From positions 335,337-399,336 of the forward strand of contig NZ_JACVPW010000001.1 in assembly GCF_018881715.1 (NCBI RefSeq): DNA of 64,000 nucleotides, given 5' to 3'. The notes beneath the pieces were generated by a model, which did not search any database, was not told where the DNA came from, and saw nothing but the letters and a program-made list of their open reading frames with translations. Below, in pieces: positions 17,851 to 26,919 of this stretch (positions within the stretch are counted from its first letter, which is position 1; every line of letters begins with the position of its first letter). A program made the position numbers and the translations under genes. The stretch is from Polynucleobacter parvulilacunae. GTDB lineage: Bacteria > Pseudomonadota > Gammaproteobacteria > Burkholderiales > Burkholderiaceae.

Positions 17851-19159
17851 TCTTCATGCGATCCATCGCAAGGTATTTTTGGAACGCTGCTTTTACTTGA
17901 TCCAAGGTAACCGCATCAACTTGTTTAGTCCAGACATCCATCGTGTCGAGCGGCAAGTCATTCCATGCAATGGAAGATACGTTGTCTAATAATTTACGGT
18001 TGTTATCAATACGCAGAGGATAACCATTCACCAAATTTGCTTTGGCCGCAACCAACTCAGATGAAGTAGGTCCGTCAGAAATAAATTGACCAATCGTTGA
18101 ACTCATTACCTCCAAGGCCTGAGAAGCTTGATCATTTTTGGTTTGTAGGCCCGCCTGAAAAATGCCATTCTCTTTTCCGGGGGCAAAATAACTAAACACG
18201 CTATAGGCAAGGCCGCGCTTTTCGCGAACCTCAGACATCAAGCGAGATACAAAACCACCGCCACCCAAAATGTAATTACCCACGAGCAAAGGGAAGTAAT
18301 CTGGGTTGCTACGCGCTACAGCTGTCATCCCCATTGCAATATGAGCCTGCTGTGAATCAAATGGAATTTGAATTTCTCTTTGCGTTAAGGGTTCTACGGG
18401 AGAGCGTTGTAATTCAGGCAACTTCGCAATTGACGGACCTGATTGTGGAATCTGCTTTAACAAAGACTGGACAATTTCATTGGCTTCTGCACGGTCAACA
18501 TCACCAACAATACTCACAATCATGCGATCGCCACGATAAAACTGTTGATGAAATTGCTTCAAATCGGAAGAGCTTATGGTTGCTACTGATTTCACGGTAG
18601 GCGAATCAGCCAAGGGGTAGTCACCATAAACTGATTTCTTAAAACGACGCTCAAGGAGATACTCAGGCTTAGTTTCGGCCTCTTGCAAACTCGTGATGGT
18701 TCTTTGTTTCTCGCGCTCCACTATTTTTGGATCGTAAGTTGGCGCACTTAACATCGCCGCTGCCAATTTCACAGCCCTGTCCCGCAAGTCTTTTCTACTT
18801 AGACTACGAATTCTCAAGATGGCGCGCTCACCACCCACTGACAGGCCAATATTGGCACCCAAATCTGCAATCTCATCAGCAATTTGAGCCTCAGTAAGAA
18901 CGCCTTTATCGCCCTTTACCCCATAATTCATAAGGCCCGCGGTCATATCTGCTAGGCCACTCTTGCCACCAGGGTCATAACGATCGCCAGCATCAATGCT
19001 GACCTCGATATCCACCATCGGCAAAGCTTTTGTTTGCACTAAATAGGCTTTGGCACCCTTATAAGAATCTAGCTTGTCGATAGGCAAAATGGCATTCGCA
19101 TTGCCAAGCAAGCCAAAGGTAAAGAGGCAAATAGAAACACTTCTTATAAAGAGATTCAT
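17822..19159 (-). CDS. M16 peptidase family protein, non-catalytic partner
   Basis: This 445-residue protein has a signal peptide (NANA region) and both M16 halves, including the GGGGFVSRLMSEVREKRGLAYSV segment typical of the second domain. The zinc motif HXXEH is missing; the matching position reads SGLADMTAGL. It should be the inactive partner of the catalytic M16 protein encoded immediately upstream, as in two-subunit M16B peptidases. Its ATG shares one base with the upstream stop. The substrate is unknown and location is probably periplasmic. Confidence 0.9.
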   Translation of the reverse strand: MNLFIRSVSICLFTFGLLGNANAILPIDKLDSYKGAKAYLVQTKALPMVDIEVSIDAGDRYDPGGKSGLADMTAGLMNYGVKGDKGVLTEAQIADEIADLGANIGLSVGGERAILRIRSLSRKDLRDRAVKLAAAMLSAPTYDPKIVEREKQRTITSLQEAETKPEYLLERRFKKSVYGDYPLADSPTVKSVATISSSDLKQFHQQFYRGDRMIVSIVGDVDRAEANEIVQSLLKQIPQSGPSIAKLPELQRSPVEPLTQREIQIPFDSQQAHIAMGMTAVARSNPDYFPLLVGNYILGGGGFVSRLMSEVREKRGLAYSVFSYFAPGKENGIFQAGLQTKNDQASQALEVMSSTIGQFISDGPTSSELVAAKANLVNGYPLRIDNNRKLLDNVSSIAWNDLPLDTMDVWTKQVDAVTLDQVKAAFQKYLAMDRMKIVVLGAKNK

Positions 19160-20523
19160 TACTTAACCTCCTTCTCTGCAGATTGACGAGCCTGTGGATC
19201 CAATACTGCAATCGTCAAACCCTCATCAACCAGATATTTTTTAGCGACCGCTTGAACTTGCTCGGGCGTAATGGTTTGCATTTTCTCCAGCATGTAATCA
19301 ATGTCTTTCCAGGAGAAGCCAGCCATCTCCGTACTGCCAATTTCCATTGCCTGGCCAAAGATAGAATCACGCTTATAGATTTGCTCCGACAAAATACGTA
19401 CCTTAATTCTCTTAAGCTCAGACTCTAGAATTCCTTTTTGTTTTAGCTCATCAAGCGCTTTCCGAATGCTTGTCTGTGCCTGCGCAACCGTCTTACCCTT
19501 AGCCATTGTTGTGCTAATCAGAAACAGCTCTGGTCCACGCGAGATCATGTCGTACCCCACGCCGACATCATTCACTACTTTTTCCTGCTTAACGAGAACC
19601 CGATTTAAACGGGCATTGTCATAACCATCGAGCACAGCCGTGAGGAGCTCCAAGGCATAAGGCTCAGGGTCATCCAGCTTGCAAGGCTCTAATCGAGGTA
19701 CCTTCCAAGCCATAGTCAACTGTGCGCTATCTGCCGGGGCTTTGACCTGAACCTGCTTGATGCCTTTTTGAACAGTTTCAATTTGAGGCTTACGCACTGG
19801 CAACTGATGCGTAGCTGCTAAGCCGTAATACCGCTCGACCATAGCCAGTACTTTTTTTGTATCCACATCGCCCGCAATCACAACTGTTGCATTATTAGGC
19901 GCATACCAACTGCGATACCAATCACGCGCGTCAGAGGCTTTCATATTCTGCAAGTCATTCATCCAACCAACCACAGGATGACGATAAGGAGAGCTCATAT
20001 AAGCAGTCGCCATTAATGACTCATTTAGCAAGCTACTTGGATTGTCTTCTGTACGTAAGCGACGCTCTTCCATTACCACTTGGATTTCTTTCAAGAACTC
20101 TGCGTCATCAAAATTGAGATTTGACATGCGATCCGCCTCAAGCTTAATGACATCTTCCAGCTTTGATTTCTCCACTTGCTGAAAGTAAGCGGTGTAATCA
20201 CGTGAAGTGAATGCATTTTCGCGCCCGCCTACAGCAGCCACCAAGCGAGAGAATTCCCCTGCCTTCACCTTGTCAGTACCTTTAAACATCATGTGCTCCA
20301 ACACATGAGCAACACCTGTCTTGCCGTTGACCTCATCCATTGAGCCGGCTCGATACCAAACCATGTGAGCCACCGTTGGCGCACGATGATCCTCCCTCAC
20401 AATCAGCTTCAGGCCATTACTTAACTGATATTCATTTGTATCTGCTGATTCAGGACCCGCAGCCCAACTAAGCTGAGCAAATATGATGAATAGAAAGGAA
20501 ATTCGAAGTAAATTAGAAAGCAT
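19159..20523 (-). CDS. M16 zinc metallopeptidase, catalytic subunit
   Basis: The 454-residue protein has an N-terminal signal peptide (ending near QLSWA) and the inverted zinc motif HVLEH with a distal Glu about 75 residues later in VMEERRLR, the signature of M16 peptidases (pitrilysin/MPP group). It is translationally coupled to the inactive M16 partner downstream and diverges from ftsY across 63 bases. Such pairs next to ftsY recur in betaproteobacteria. The substrate is not known. Confidence 0.93.
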   Translation of the reverse strand: MLSNLLRISFLFIIFAQLSWAAGPESADTNEYQLSNGLKLIVREDHRAPTVAHMVWYRAGSMDEVNGKTGVAHVLEHMMFKGTDKVKAGEFSRLVAAVGGRENAFTSRDYTAYFQQVEKSKLEDVIKLEADRMSNLNFDDAEFLKEIQVVMEERRLRTEDNPSSLLNESLMATAYMSSPYRHPVVGWMNDLQNMKASDARDWYRSWYAPNNATVVIAGDVDTKKVLAMVERYYGLAATHQLPVRKPQIETVQKGIKQVQVKAPADSAQLTMAWKVPRLEPCKLDDPEPYALELLTAVLDGYDNARLNRVLVKQEKVVNDVGVGYDMISRGPELFLISTTMAKGKTVAQAQTSIRKALDELKQKGILESELKRIKVRILSEQIYKRDSIFGQAMEIGSTEMAGFSWKDIDYMLEKMQTITPEQVQAVAKKYLVDEGLTIAVLDPQARQSAEKEVK

Positions 20524-20586
20524 CTGCTAAATCACCATACCCTAAGAATTAAATTGATAAGATGCATGTTTTAAATTGTATCGATT

Positions 20587-21477
20587 ATGTTCGGCTTACG
20601 TAAAACCCTCGGATCTCTTTTCAAATCAAGCAAAGTTGATGAATCTTGGTTTGAAACTTTAGAAGAGTCACTCATTCAAAGTGATGTGGGTCTACCTACG
20701 ACCGAACAACTCATCAGCAAACTCCGTAAAGCAGCTAAATCAGAAAAAGCTTCTAGCCCAGAGGAGTTACAAGTCCTTCTCATCCAAGAAGTCAGCGCAT
20801 TACTGACTGCCATTGAGCCCTCACCAAATCCACTATTTACAAGTGATAAGCCTAACACTCCAGAGGTATGGCTAGTTGTAGGGGTAAATGGCGCAGGAAA
20901 GACTACGACTATTGGCAAGCTTTGCCGGCTCTTCCAGTCTCAAGGCAAATCGGTTCTCTTAGCCGCTGGAGACACCTTTAGAGCGGCTGCCCGCAACCAA
21001 CTTCAAGAATGGGGCGGACGCAATCAGGTGGATGTCATTACTCAAGAGGGCGGCGATGCAGCTGCCGTCGCTCATGATGCTATTCATGCAGCCATCTCTC
21101 GCAAGAATGACATTCTGATTATTGATACTGCAGGTCGCCTTGCCACTCAGGATAATCTGATGGAAGAGTTGAAAAAAGTGAAGCGCGTCATTGGCAAAGC
21201 CCTACTGGGAGCGCCTCACCACACCCTGCTCGTCTTAGATGGCAATACTGGACAGAATGGCTTAAGCCAGGTCAAAGCCTTTCATGCTGCTCTAGGCCTT
21301 ACCGGAATCATCGTCACGAAACTGGATGGCACTGCCAAGGGTGGAGTGATCTGCGCGCTAGCCCATACCCTACAAGACGGCCCAAAACCCGCTGTATTAG
21401 CCCTAGGCAAGGGTGAAGGAATCGATGATTTAGCCCCCTTCACAGCAGGGCAATATTCATCCGAATTATTCAATTAA
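20587..21477 (+). CDS. ftsY: Signal recognition particle receptor FtsY
   Basis: FtsY is the membrane-associated GTPase that docks SRP-ribosome complexes at SecYEG. The 296-residue protein has the N domain (1-90) and the G domain with GVNGAGKTTTIGKL, DTAGR and TKLDGTAKGG. It lacks the long acidic A domain of E. coli FtsY, so membrane contact would come from the short N-terminal amphipathic stretch (FGLRKTLGSLFK). It heads toward rpoH, separated by the CIRCE region. Confidence 0.96.
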   Translation: MFGLRKTLGSLFKSSKVDESWFETLEESLIQSDVGLPTTEQLISKLRKAAKSEKASSPEELQVLLIQEVSALLTAIEPSPNPLFTSDKPNTPEVWLVVGVNGAGKTTTIGKLCRLFQSQGKSVLLAAGDTFRAAARNQLQEWGGRNQVDVITQEGGDAAAVAHDAIHAAISRKNDILIIDTAGRLATQDNLMEELKKVKRVIGKALLGAPHHTLLVLDGNTGQNGLSQVKAFHAALGLTGIIVTKLDGTAKGGVICALAHTLQDGPKPAVLALGKGEGIDDLAPFTAGQYSSELFN

Positions 21478-21516
21478 ATCAATAGCTTATAAGGCATTAA
21501 AACTGCCTAAAAACCA

Positions 21517-21543
21517 TTAGCACTCTCTTGACAAGAGTGCTAA
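21517..21543 (+). promoter_or_regulatory. CIRCE operator (HrcA site) upstream of rpoH
   Basis: The sequence is a perfect match to the HrcA operator consensus: TTAGCACTC (21517-21525), nine bases, GAGTGCTAA (21535-21543). The spacer contains TTGACA (21528-21533), a perfect sigma-70 -35 hexamer, so HrcA bound here would block RNA polymerase directly. No clean -10 is seen at 17 bases; TTCTAT (21551) or TATTAA (21554) are the nearest options. The rpoH ATG is 39 bases downstream. Confidence 0.93.
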
Positions 21544-21581
21544 AATAGACTTCTATTAACACCTCATATTTATAAGAAAAA

Positions 21582-22505
21582 ATGGTTCAAAAGAAATCTG
21601 ACAAACCGAATTTGCAAACACTGCCAGTCGCGCAGACTGCGGCGGCGTCTGCTTTTCCAATACTGCCAACACTTGGGGTTGGCACTCTCGATTCTTACAT
21701 TGCGTACGTTAATCGCGTACCTATGCTTAGCGCTGCGGATGAGTTACATCTTGCGCAGGAATTTCGTCGCACAGAAAATGTCGATGCTGCTAAAACTTTA
21801 GTGCTCTCACATTTGCGCTTAGTTGTTTCTGTTGCTCGTCAATATCTTGGCTATGGGATTCCACATGCTGACTTAATTCAAGAAGGCAATATTGGCTTGA
21901 TGAAAGCGGTGAAACGCTACGACCCAAACAATGGCGCACGTCTTGTGTCTTATGCAATCCACTGGATCAAAGCAGAGATTCATGAGTACATTCTCAAAAA
22001 TTGGCGTTTAGTTAAAACCGCAACTACAAAAGCACAACGCAAACTGTTCTTTAACTTACGCAGTAATAAACCAACTTTAAGCGCCCTTACTCCTAGCGAA
22101 GTAGATGCCTTGGCTAAAGCACTTGATGTCAAAGGCTCTGACGTTAAAGAAATGGAAATGCGTCTTGCTGGTGGAGATGTTGCCTTAGAAGGTGATGACA
22201 GTGATGATGAGTCCGCTTACGCACCGATTCAATGGCTTGCAGACAACTCTCAAGAGCCTACTGCACGCATTGCCAGCGCTGAAGCAGATGCACTTCAAGG
22301 CCCTAAGCTAGATCAAGCACTCATGGCTTTAGACGAGCGTAGTCGCAATATCGTGCAATCTCGTTGGTTGGCAATGGATGCTGAAGGTAATGGCACAAAG
22401 ACATTACATGATCTTGCAGATGAATATGGCATCTCTGCGGAACGCGTTCGCCAAATTGAAACGGCTGCCCTTAAAAAGATGCGTGGACTACTCCAGGCAG
22501 CCTAA
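21582..22505 (+). CDS. rpoH: RNA polymerase heat-shock sigma factor sigma-32
   Basis: RpoH directs transcription of chaperone and protease genes. The 307-residue protein has sigma region 2 (LVLSHLRLVVSVARQYLGYG, DLIQEGNIGLMKAVKRYDP), the RpoH box (QRKLFFNLR, about residues 150-158) that separates sigma-32 from housekeeping sigma, and region 4 (YGISAERVRQIE). The ribosome binding site is weak (AAGAAA). Its only visible upstream control element is the CIRCE operator, so HrcA repression should set rpoH transcription. A terminator follows the gene. Confidence 0.96.
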   Translation: MVQKKSDKPNLQTLPVAQTAAASAFPILPTLGVGTLDSYIAYVNRVPMLSAADELHLAQEFRRTENVDAAKTLVLSHLRLVVSVARQYLGYGIPHADLIQEGNIGLMKAVKRYDPNNGARLVSYAIHWIKAEIHEYILKNWRLVKTATTKAQRKLFFNLRSNKPTLSALTPSEVDALAKALDVKGSDVKEMEMRLAGGDVALEGDDSDDESAYAPIQWLADNSQEPTARIASAEADALQGPKLDQALMALDERSRNIVQSRWLAMDAEGNGTKTLHDLADEYGISAERVRQIETAALKKMRGLLQAA

Positions 22506-22508
22506 ATA

Positions 22509-22541
22509 AAAAAGGGTTCGATTAAGAACCCTTTTCATTTT
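22509..22541. terminator. Bidirectional rho-independent terminator between rpoH and sco1
   Basis: AAAGGGTTC (22511-22519) pairs with GAACCCTTT (22526-22534) around loop GATTAA. T-rich sequence lies after the stem on the plus strand and an A-run lies before it, so it can end both rpoH and the converging SCO gene. Confidence 0.88.
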
Positions 22542-23126
22542 TTACTTCAGCAGTTCTTTCAAGTCATGCGCCAAGGTCTCTGGACCTTGAGCGTGTTTAA
22601 TATATAAACGCAAACGACCCTCAGGATCAAAGGCATAGCTTCCTGCTGTGTGATCCATCGTATAAGAGCCCGGCTTGGTACCTGGCACTTTCTTGTAATA
22701 GATCTTAAAGTCCTTAGTCACTTTTTCTAAAGCAGCTTCATCCGCAGGGCGCAATCCCAAGAAGCGTGGATCAAATGCAGGCACATATTGCTTGAGAATC
22801 TCAGCAGTATCTCGCTCAGGATCGACGGTTACAAAAAGTACCTGAACCTTATCTGACTGGGCGCCCAGCAGGGTCATGACCTGCTGCATCTCTGTTAATG
22901 TCGTTGGGCAGATATCTGGGCACTGGGTATAACCAAAGAACATCACTACTACTTTGCCCTTGAAGTCTGCCAAGGTTCTCACCTTGCCGTCAGGATCTAC
23001 CAAACTAAAGTCTTTGCCAAACGCTGTGCTGCCAGTGATATCAATATTTTTGAATTCCGGTTTAGGGCTGCATGCAGTCAATACGAAACAAAGGATTGCC
23101 AAAAAACAGACGCGAAGAAAATTCAT
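22542..23126 (-). CDS. SCO1/SenC-family copper chaperone lipoprotein
   Basis: SCO proteins deliver copper to, or reduce, the CuA site of cytochrome c oxidase. The 194-residue protein has a lipoprotein signal (VLTACSP, Cys19), a thioredoxin-like fold, the copper-binding CPDIC (Cys69, Cys73) and the conserved His in MDHTAGSY. It is the last gene of the SURF1-ctaA-ctaB-sco run on the minus strand and ends at a shared terminator with rpoH. Confidence 0.95.
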   Translation of the reverse strand: MNFLRVCFLAILCFVLTACSPKPEFKNIDITGSTAFGKDFSLVDPDGKVRTLADFKGKVVVMFFGYTQCPDICPTTLTEMQQVMTLLGAQSDKVQVLFVTVDPERDTAEILKQYVPAFDPRFLGLRPADEAALEKVTKDFKIYYKKVPGTKPGSYTMDHTAGSYAFDPEGRLRLYIKHAQGPETLAHDLKELLK

Positions 23127-23133
23127 ATTGATC

Positions 23134-24027
23134 TTAGAGGAAGTAATGATCTACCAGGAGCGCCGCAAAGAGTAGCGAAAGATAGGTAATTGAAAAGCGG
23201 AAAGTTTTCTTAGCCAACGCATCGCTATAAGAAATAAATAGCGCAATCACATAAGCTAAGAACAATAAACCGAGAATGATGGCTGAGATTAAATACACCA
23301 TACCGCTCATCCCGTAGATGTAAGGCAGCATCGTAGCCGCAATCAAGATCAGGGTGTAGAGCACGATATTAAGCAGCGTAAAGCGCTCTCCGTGAGTTAC
23401 TGGCAACATCGGCAAGCCAGACTGCACATAGTCATCGCGACGATATAAAGCCAATGCCCAGAAATGCGGGGGTGTCCATACAAAAATGATCAAGACTAAG
23501 AGCCATGCTTCTGCAGAAAGCGTGTTGGTTACAGCCGCCCAGCCCAGCGCAGGAGGCATAGCGCCCGATAAACCACCAATCACAATGTTTTGTGGCGTGG
23601 CGGGTTTTAGGAGCCAGGTATAGATCACTGCATAGCCAACGAAGGTAGCGAGTGTTAGCCACATTGTTAAAGGATTGCAGAAGTTCCACAAAATAATCAT
23701 TCCAAGTGAACCCAAAATGATTGAGAAAATAATGATGTGGAAAGGTGTCACCTCCCCCGTTGCCGATGGACGCCAAGCGGTACGTTTCATCTTGGCATCG
23801 ACTGCTTGTTCGATTAAGCAGTTCACTGCAAATGCCGCGCCCGCCAAAAGCCAGATACCTACAATGCCCCCGAAGAGTACCGGGTAAGGAACCATCCCAG
23901 GAGTTGCCAAAAACATTCCGATGACCGCACAAAAAACGGCGAGCTGAGTCACTCTAGGTTTGGTTAAAACCCAATATTGACGCCAACGTGGCATGGCCAC
24001 TGGTGCGCTTGTTTTAGAGTCGCTCAT
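23134..24027 (-). CDS. ctaB: Protoheme IX farnesyltransferase (heme O synthase)
   Basis: CtaB/CyoE attaches farnesyl to heme b, giving heme O, the precursor of heme A. I start it at 24027 (MSDSKTS), two bases after the ctaA stop; a longer in-frame extension to 24147 would overlap ctaA and adds unrelated sequence. The 297-residue UbiA-family protein has the Asp-rich prenyl-binding motif [15 protein letters not shown] with TAWRPS and about nine membrane segments. Neighbours ctaA, SURF1 and sco all serve oxidase assembly. Confidence 0.95.
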   Translation of the reverse strand: MSDSKTSAPVAMPRWRQYWVLTKPRVTQLAVFCAVIGMFLATPGMVPYPVLFGGIVGIWLLAGAAFAVNCLIEQAVDAKMKRTAWRPSATGEVTPFHIIIFSIILGSLGMIILWNFCNPLTMWLTLATFVGYAVIYTWLLKPATPQNIVIGGLSGAMPPALGWAAVTNTLSAEAWLLVLIIFVWTPPHFWALALYRRDDYVQSGLPMLPVTHGERFTLLNIVLYTLILIAATMLPYIYGMSGMVYLISAIILGLLFLAYVIALFISYSDALAKKTFRFSITYLSLLFAALLVDHYFL

Positions 24028-24029
24028 AT

Positions 24030-25151
24030 TTATACAATTTTCTTTTGAATGAAAGGCTTCCAAGAAGCCCAATAACTCATTCTGACCAAACAGAATACCA
24101 AAGCAGCAGAGCCAGCAGTATGTAATAGGGCGGCCAATAAGGGCCACTGAAATACCACATTAGAAATGCCTGTAATCAACTGCAAGAGAAGCAGTCCAAG
24201 CAGCAGCTTGGCTACCTGGCCAAGACCCGATAAGACGGGGGTTGCCAGCTGTACACCCCTCCACCCTAAAGTACCTAGCACCACCAATACCAGCATTGCA
24301 AAAAGGCGATGTGCCCAATGAATGGTCTGCAATGCAACAGGGGAAATGAATTCTCCCTGGGCATTTAGGCCAAGCTGACGCCATAGCGTAAAGCCTTCGG
24401 CCCAATTCGTTTCCGGCCAAGCAGCTCCCATGCAAGTTGGAAAATCGGGGCATGCTAACACAGCGTAATTCGTACTTACCCAAGCACCTAAGAAAACTTG
24501 AATAAATAAAACTATGAAAGAAAGAGTAAGCAATTGTGCTGAAAGTGGCCGAATGCGAATGGTTCGAACGGAAGAAGACTTGCTCTCCCATGACTGTTGC
24601 GCATAAGCAGTTAAGCATGCCAGCAACACTAAAGCTAACATCAAGTGAACGGTAACAATAATTGGCTGCAACTTCAAAGTAACTGTCCAAGCGCCAAAAG
24701 TGCCTTGCATACAGACCAATAAGAGTAATCCCAAGCTACCGAATAAAGGATTTTTTCCTAAGGACTTCAACTTAGTAAAAGCGATTCCTACTTGCACCAA
24801 AATCAATGCGCCAACCGTCATTGCCAAGTAGCGATGAATCATCTCGATCCAGGCTTTAATAATAGTAACCGGCCCAGTAGGCCAAGCGCTCTCAGCTTGC
24901 TGTATATCCGTTAGCGCGTGAAAAGGATTTGATACTCCATAGCATCCAGGCCAATCGGGGCAACCCAAACCAGAGTCCGTAAGGCGTGTAAACGCACCAA
25001 ACACAATCAGATCAAAAGTCATAAAGACTAATACCCAATTGAGCTTTTGAAAAAAACTATAGCCTGGTTTTTTCCAAAGATAGAAGAGTGGTAAGCCCGC
25101 AAAAATAATGGCAATGGCGGCCAACTCTAGAAACAAAAACACGCTTTGCAT
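24030..25151 (-). CDS. ctaA: Heme A synthase (COX15/CtaA family)
   Basis: CtaA oxidises the methyl group of heme O to the formyl group of heme A. The 373-residue protein has about eight membrane helices and conserved histidines of the two four-helix halves (EMIHRYLAM in the first half, IHWAHRLFA in the second). Loop motifs GCPDWPGC and ACPDFPTC are typical of the proteobacterial form with extracytoplasmic cysteine pairs. Its ATG shares one base with the upstream gene's stop. Confidence 0.95.
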   Translation of the reverse strand: MQSVFLFLELAAIAIIFAGLPLFYLWKKPGYSFFQKLNWVLVFMTFDLIVFGAFTRLTDSGLGCPDWPGCYGVSNPFHALTDIQQAESAWPTGPVTIIKAWIEMIHRYLAMTVGALILVQVGIAFTKLKSLGKNPLFGSLGLLLLVCMQGTFGAWTVTLKLQPIIVTVHLMLALVLLACLTAYAQQSWESKSSSVRTIRIRPLSAQLLTLSFIVLFIQVFLGAWVSTNYAVLACPDFPTCMGAAWPETNWAEGFTLWRQLGLNAQGEFISPVALQTIHWAHRLFAMLVLVVLGTLGWRGVQLATPVLSGLGQVAKLLLGLLLLQLITGISNVVFQWPLLAALLHTAGSAALVFCLVRMSYWASWKPFIQKKIV

Positions 25152-25807
25152 TACAAATTCTCACCCTTGTGATTTAACTTCAAGAGTTTTTCCAAGTCTT
25201 TTTTCATGCTTGAGAATTCTTTAGGAGAATTTGTTACCGGGAAATACATCATCTTGGCAGGACTTGGATCAATGAGTTGTATCTGTTGACCAGCGCCTTC
25301 TTTATTCAACCAGGCATCGAATTGCCCTCTGAGTTTGGGATCAGCCGGGAGCGAAACTACCTTTAGACCCGCTGTCTTTTCGTCATAAATCTTGATCACT
25401 TCAGGGTCTACAGGCTTGCCGTCTGTATTGACCCAAATGAGCTGTAAGCGGCCACTTTCCCTGCCCATAGCGACCCTTGTCTGACGCATCAAAAATAAAG
25501 CCTCAATACATTTCTCATCCTTGATTTGGCACTCGCCAGCTGGACGAGCAATCAAAAGGGTCCACTTGCCTTTTATTGGCGCCTCAAGCCATGCGGTATC
25601 GAAGTCTTGCGCTGGATAAACGAGCGTTCCCAGATTCGTTTTACCGCCTGCGGGCTTAATCACGTAGTAAGCAAAATAGGAAGCAATCACTGGAGATGCG
25701 CAAGCTAGCAATAGGAGCAGCATCTGAATACGACCGCGACGAGTACGCGCATTAATCGCTGCAGAATCTACCTGTGATGCCGGAATTAATAACTCTTTAT
25801 CACTCAC
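25151..25807 (-). CDS. Oxidase-cluster membrane-anchored protein, thioredoxin-like (unnamed)
   Basis: I do not recognise a named family with certainty. The 218-residue protein has one membrane anchor (about residues 28-50) and a periplasmic part that reads like a distant SCO/thioredoxin fold. A segment WTLLIARPAG followed by Cys93-X6-Cys100 occupies the place of the SCO CXXXC, and VNTDGKP follows. It is embedded between SURF1 and ctaA with overlaps on both sides, so a role in cytochrome oxidase or heme A assembly is likely by context only. Genes of this kind at this place are known in other betaproteobacteria. Confidence 0.8.
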   Translation of the reverse strand: MSDKELLIPASQVDSAAINARTRRGRIQMLLLLLACASPVIASYFAYYVIKPAGGKTNLGTLVYPAQDFDTAWLEAPIKGKWTLLIARPAGECQIKDEKCIEALFLMRQTRVAMGRESGRLQLIWVNTDGKPVDPEVIKIYDEKTAGLKVVSLPADPKLRGQFDAWLNKEGAGQQIQLIDPSPAKMMYFPVTNSPKEFSSMKKDLEKLLKLNHKGENL

Positions 25808-26616
25808 CCTTGATCCCCATTCATCAATCTTTGACCCTTACTTTTACCTATGCCCTGACTTTTATATTGCCGTAGACCGCTTAATAACCAAAATACAAAT
25901 CCAGCAAAAGCCAATGCAAACCACTGGAATGCATAAGCATAATGGCGATCGACACCGCTTGTCAGCGGCGCCCAGTCACGCAATAGACCGTCTTCAGCCC
26001 CTGCCTCAGTTTCGCGCAATATAAAAGGACGTTGATTCCAATCGCGCAGCTTTCCTTCGGCCACCAAATCAAAGTTTTGCTCGATTCTAGGTTTGCTGAT
26101 GTCAGCAGAGTTCTTACCGCTCCCCAACTCATAGACTTTGCCTGGATGAGCAAATACGATACCCTCAATATTGACCGTCTTATTAAGCGTTTTAACAGGC
26201 GGTAGCGTCTCGCGATTTTCATTGTTACGCGGTGCCCAACCTCGGTTGATCCACAGCACCTCATCCCTACCCTCAAGCTTCAAAGGCATCATTAGATAGA
26301 AGCCAGACTGTGCGTTAGTAGCGCCAGCCGGAGGAATAGGTCTTGGCCGGTTATCCAGCCAGATGGCTGCCTCAGGAATATATTGCCCGCGAGCTATCAT
26401 GCGTCGCTCACTTGCCTCCTCTAAGGTCCAAGAACCTATATTCGCGTTCAAGATAGGCATTTGTTGTCGAGCCAGCAAATTAGCTGCCAAGGCAATCTTG
26501 GTATCGGCCCTACCCAGCTGCCAAATACCAGCGCCACAGCCGATCGCAATCACCAGCAAGGCTGATACAGTAGCAACTATGCGCTTAGCGATGAGGGCAG
26601 TTAAAAGACTATTCAA
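25804..26616 (-). CDS. SURF1-family cytochrome oxidase assembly protein
   Basis: SURF1 helps insert heme A into oxidase subunit I. The 270-residue protein has the family topology: N-terminal helix (about 10-30), a large periplasmic domain with GQYIPEAAIWLDNRP and LWINRGWAPR, and a second helix near the C-terminus (about 230-250, YAFQWFALAFAGFVFW). It overlaps the next gene by four bases and diverges from the DUF2909 gene across 24 bases. Confidence 0.94.
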   Translation of the reverse strand: MNSLLTALIAKRIVATVSALLVIAIGCGAGIWQLGRADTKIALAANLLARQQMPILNANIGSWTLEEASERRMIARGQYIPEAAIWLDNRPRPIPPAGATNAQSGFYLMMPLKLEGRDEVLWINRGWAPRNNENRETLPPVKTLNKTVNIEGIVFAHPGKVYELGSGKNSADISKPRIEQNFDLVAEGKLRDWNQRPFILRETEAGAEDGLLRDWAPLTSGVDRHYAYAFQWFALAFAGFVFWLLSGLRQYKSQGIGKSKGQRLMNGDQG

Positions 26617-26640
26617 AAGAATTAAATATAAGGATTTGAG

Positions 26641-26853
26641 ATGAAGTGGCTTATTCCGATTGTCCTACTAATGATTGTTTTTAGCTTAGGATCAGCCTTG
26701 TATTACATGATGAAAGATAGGGGCAATAGCTCGCGCATGGTTTATTCGCTCATGCTGCGTATTGGCTTATCTATCGCCTTATTCCTGGGTATTCTTCTGG
26801 CCCACTACTTTGGCCTGATTGAAGCCACCGGAATTAAAGTGGGCACCAACTAA
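26641..26853 (+). CDS. DUF2909 twin-transmembrane protein
   Basis: This 70-residue protein has two hydrophobic segments (about 2-22 and 40-62) joined by a short polar loop. It resembles the DUF2909 family found next to cytochrome oxidase genes in betaproteobacteria. It is the only plus-strand gene inside the oxidase region and sits between ctaE and SURF1. Function is unknown; an oxidase assembly or stability role is inferred from position only. Confidence 0.8.
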   Translation: MKWLIPIVLLMIVFSLGSALYYMMKDRGNSSRMVYSLMLRIGLSIALFLGILLAHYFGLIEATGIKVGTN

Positions 26854-26884
26854 TTAGAGCCTCAATAAACAGGCTACTAAAAAC

Positions 26885-26910
26885 AAATCGGGGCTTTAGG
26901 CCCCGATTTT
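26885..26910. terminator. Bidirectional terminator between DUF2909 gene and ctaE
   Basis: AAATCGGGG (26885-26893) pairs with CCCCGATTT (26901-26909) with loop CTTTAGG. T-rich sequence after it and A-rich sequence before it let it serve both converging genes. Confidence 0.9.
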
Positions 26911-26919
26911 TATTCTTAC

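Noticed and set aside
21487..21509. Terminator after ftsY (AGGCA/TGCCT)
   Set aside because: Only a five-base-pair stem and no T tract; too weak to call.
24028..24147. N-terminal extension of ctaB by 40 residues
   Set aside because: It would overlap ctaA coding sequence; MSDSKTS at 24027 starts two bases after the ctaA stop and fits family length.
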